Source of the DNA: Pseudomonadota bacterium
Lineage (GTDB): Bacteria; Pseudomonadota; Gammaproteobacteria; Enterobacterales; Enterobacteriaceae
DNA: 6,472 nt
Reading direction: 5' to 3'
Assembly: GCA_023425455.1 (NCBI GenBank)
Contig: JAFACP010000202.1
Span: 1-6,472 of the forward strand
Shown here: piece after piece, positions 5,918-6,472 of the stretch
Layout: each line of letters begins with the position of its first letter
Numbering within the stretch: position 1 is the stretch's first letter
Made by a program: the position numbers and the translations under genes
The notes under the pieces: model-generated
Database searches by the model: none
What the model was told of the DNA's origin: nothing
What the model saw: the letters and a program-made list of their open reading frames with translations, nothing else

Positions 5918-6472
5918 TCAACCTCCGGTGGTGACGTGAAATCCTTTACGCTCTGCCATCAAACGCATTGTCGCGACGTCATCTTCTGTCGGTGTAACCA
6001 CATTCTGCATCACCCATTCCTGCCCCAGAAGACGATATTTTGCCTGCCCGAACGCATGAAAAGGCAGTAAATGCAGCTGTCGTATACCTGAACCGAGCAG
6101 AAACGCCAGAATGCTCGCCATATTGGCCTCAGTGAGCGTAAAGCCTGGAATAAGCGGCACTCGCGGGATCACATTCACCCCTTCCGCCACCAGCCGCCGA
6201 AAATTATCCAGCACTCTGGGCTGATTGATCGCCGTGACTGAAAGCGCGCGCTCAGGATCCATTATTTTCAGATCAAACAGCACTTCATCACACTGGCGGG
6301 CCAGCGGCAATAGCCGGGAAAATGCAGCATCTCCTGCTGTTTCGATAGCCGTATGCACGCCGTAACGCCGCAGGCGCTGCAGAAAGTGCGTCGCAAAAGC
6401 CGCCTGCATCAGCACTTCACCGCCAGACAGCGTGACGCCGCCCCCCGACACGCGATAAAAGACATCATCCTT
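5918..6472 (-). CDS. pflC: Glycyl-radical-enzyme activase PflC (C-terminal 184 aa; N-terminus off the window)
   Basis: This is the C-terminal part of a radical-SAM activating enzyme, predicted to install the glycyl radical on the pyruvate formate-lyase-like protein PflD under anaerobic conditions. The visible chain starts KDDVFYR and runs into SGGGVTLSGGE, whose GGE contacts S-adenosylmethionine in this family. It then contains EVLFDLKIMD, NVIPRVPLIPGFT and LHLLPFHAFGQAKYRLLG, and ends HVTTGG, matching E. coli PflC throughout. E. coli PflC has about 292 residues, so roughly 108 are missing to the right, including the CxxxCxxC cluster motif. GTG 6451 is internal and not a start. frwD follows two bases after the TGA at 5920-5918, and the frwD ribosome-binding site lies inside the pflC 3' end. 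The true substrate of the PflD/PflC pair is unsettled; activity on pyruvate is only presumed. Confidence 0.93.
   Translation of the reverse strand, partial: KDDVFYRVSGGGVTLSGGEVLMQAAFATHFLQRLRRYGVHTAIETAGDAAFSRLLPLARQCDEVLFDLKIMDPERALSVTAINQPRVLDNFRRLVAEGVNVIPRVPLIPGFTLTEANMASILAFLLGSGIRQLHLLPFHAFGQAKYRLLGQEWVMQNVVTPTEDDVATMRLMAERKGFHVTTGG
6187..6194 (-). other. Chi octamer (GCTGGTGG) inside pflC
   Basis: The minus strand reads GCTGGTGG, the E. coli RecBCD recombination hotspot sequence. It lies within pflC and encodes part of RRLVAE. Such octamers are frequent in enterobacterial chromosomes, so this is a motif match with an expected rather than a demonstrated role. Confidence 0.5.

Noticed and set aside
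5918..6451. Complete 177-residue activase starting at GTG 6451
   Set aside because: The frame stays open to the window edge, with conserved PflC residues (KDDVFYR) upstream of that GTG, so the gene is simply cut by the window end.

Overview
The window comes from the chromosome of an enterobacterium (Enterobacteriaceae). Its proteins resemble Escherichia coli ArgC, ArgE, Ppc, YijO, FrwD and PflC along their whole visible lengths, and the gene order is close to that of E. coli K-12. The non-E. coli-like spacers and GC-rich palindromes suggest a relative such as the Enterobacter group. The sequence alone does not fix the genus, and that comparison rests on recall, not on a search.

Region 1 (1-1729) is arginine biosynthesis. 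argC (leftward, 3' part outside the window) and argE (rightward) are divergently transcribed. The 88 bp between them carry a tandem pair of ARG boxes that overlaps both promoters, which is the classical bipolar argE/argCBH control region. ArgC makes N-acetylglutamate semialdehyde and ArgE releases ornithine from N-acetylornithine.

Region 2 (1730-4625) is ppc, encoding phosphoenolpyruvate carboxylase, behind a 244 bp spacer. The spacer holds a hairpin after argE, a likely sigma-70 promoter and two short dyads. Ppc refills oxaloacetate, and so supplies carbon for the glutamate family that feeds the arginine pathway. The two loci are neighbours but appear separately controlled.

Region 3 (4626-4723) is a short GC-rich spacer with two strong hairpins built from four copies of one 7-bp word. 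In E. coli K-12 this interval is occupied by eptC (yijP, a phosphoethanolamine transferase), which is absent here.

Region 4 (4724-6472) holds yijO, an AraC-family regulator (rightward), which converges on and overlaps the 3' end of the leftward pair pflC-frwD. PflC is a glycyl-radical-enzyme activase and FrwD is a fructose-like PTS EIIB protein. In E. coli these belong to the frwC-frwB-pflD-pflC-frwD cluster, so the rest of it probably lies to the right of the window.

Nothing here looks like a new defence system, mobile element, CRISPR array or RNA gene. The window is mostly conserved core genome. The points worth a second look are the eptC-less junction with its palindromes, the ppc leader, and the little-studied frw/pfl module with its adjacent regulator.
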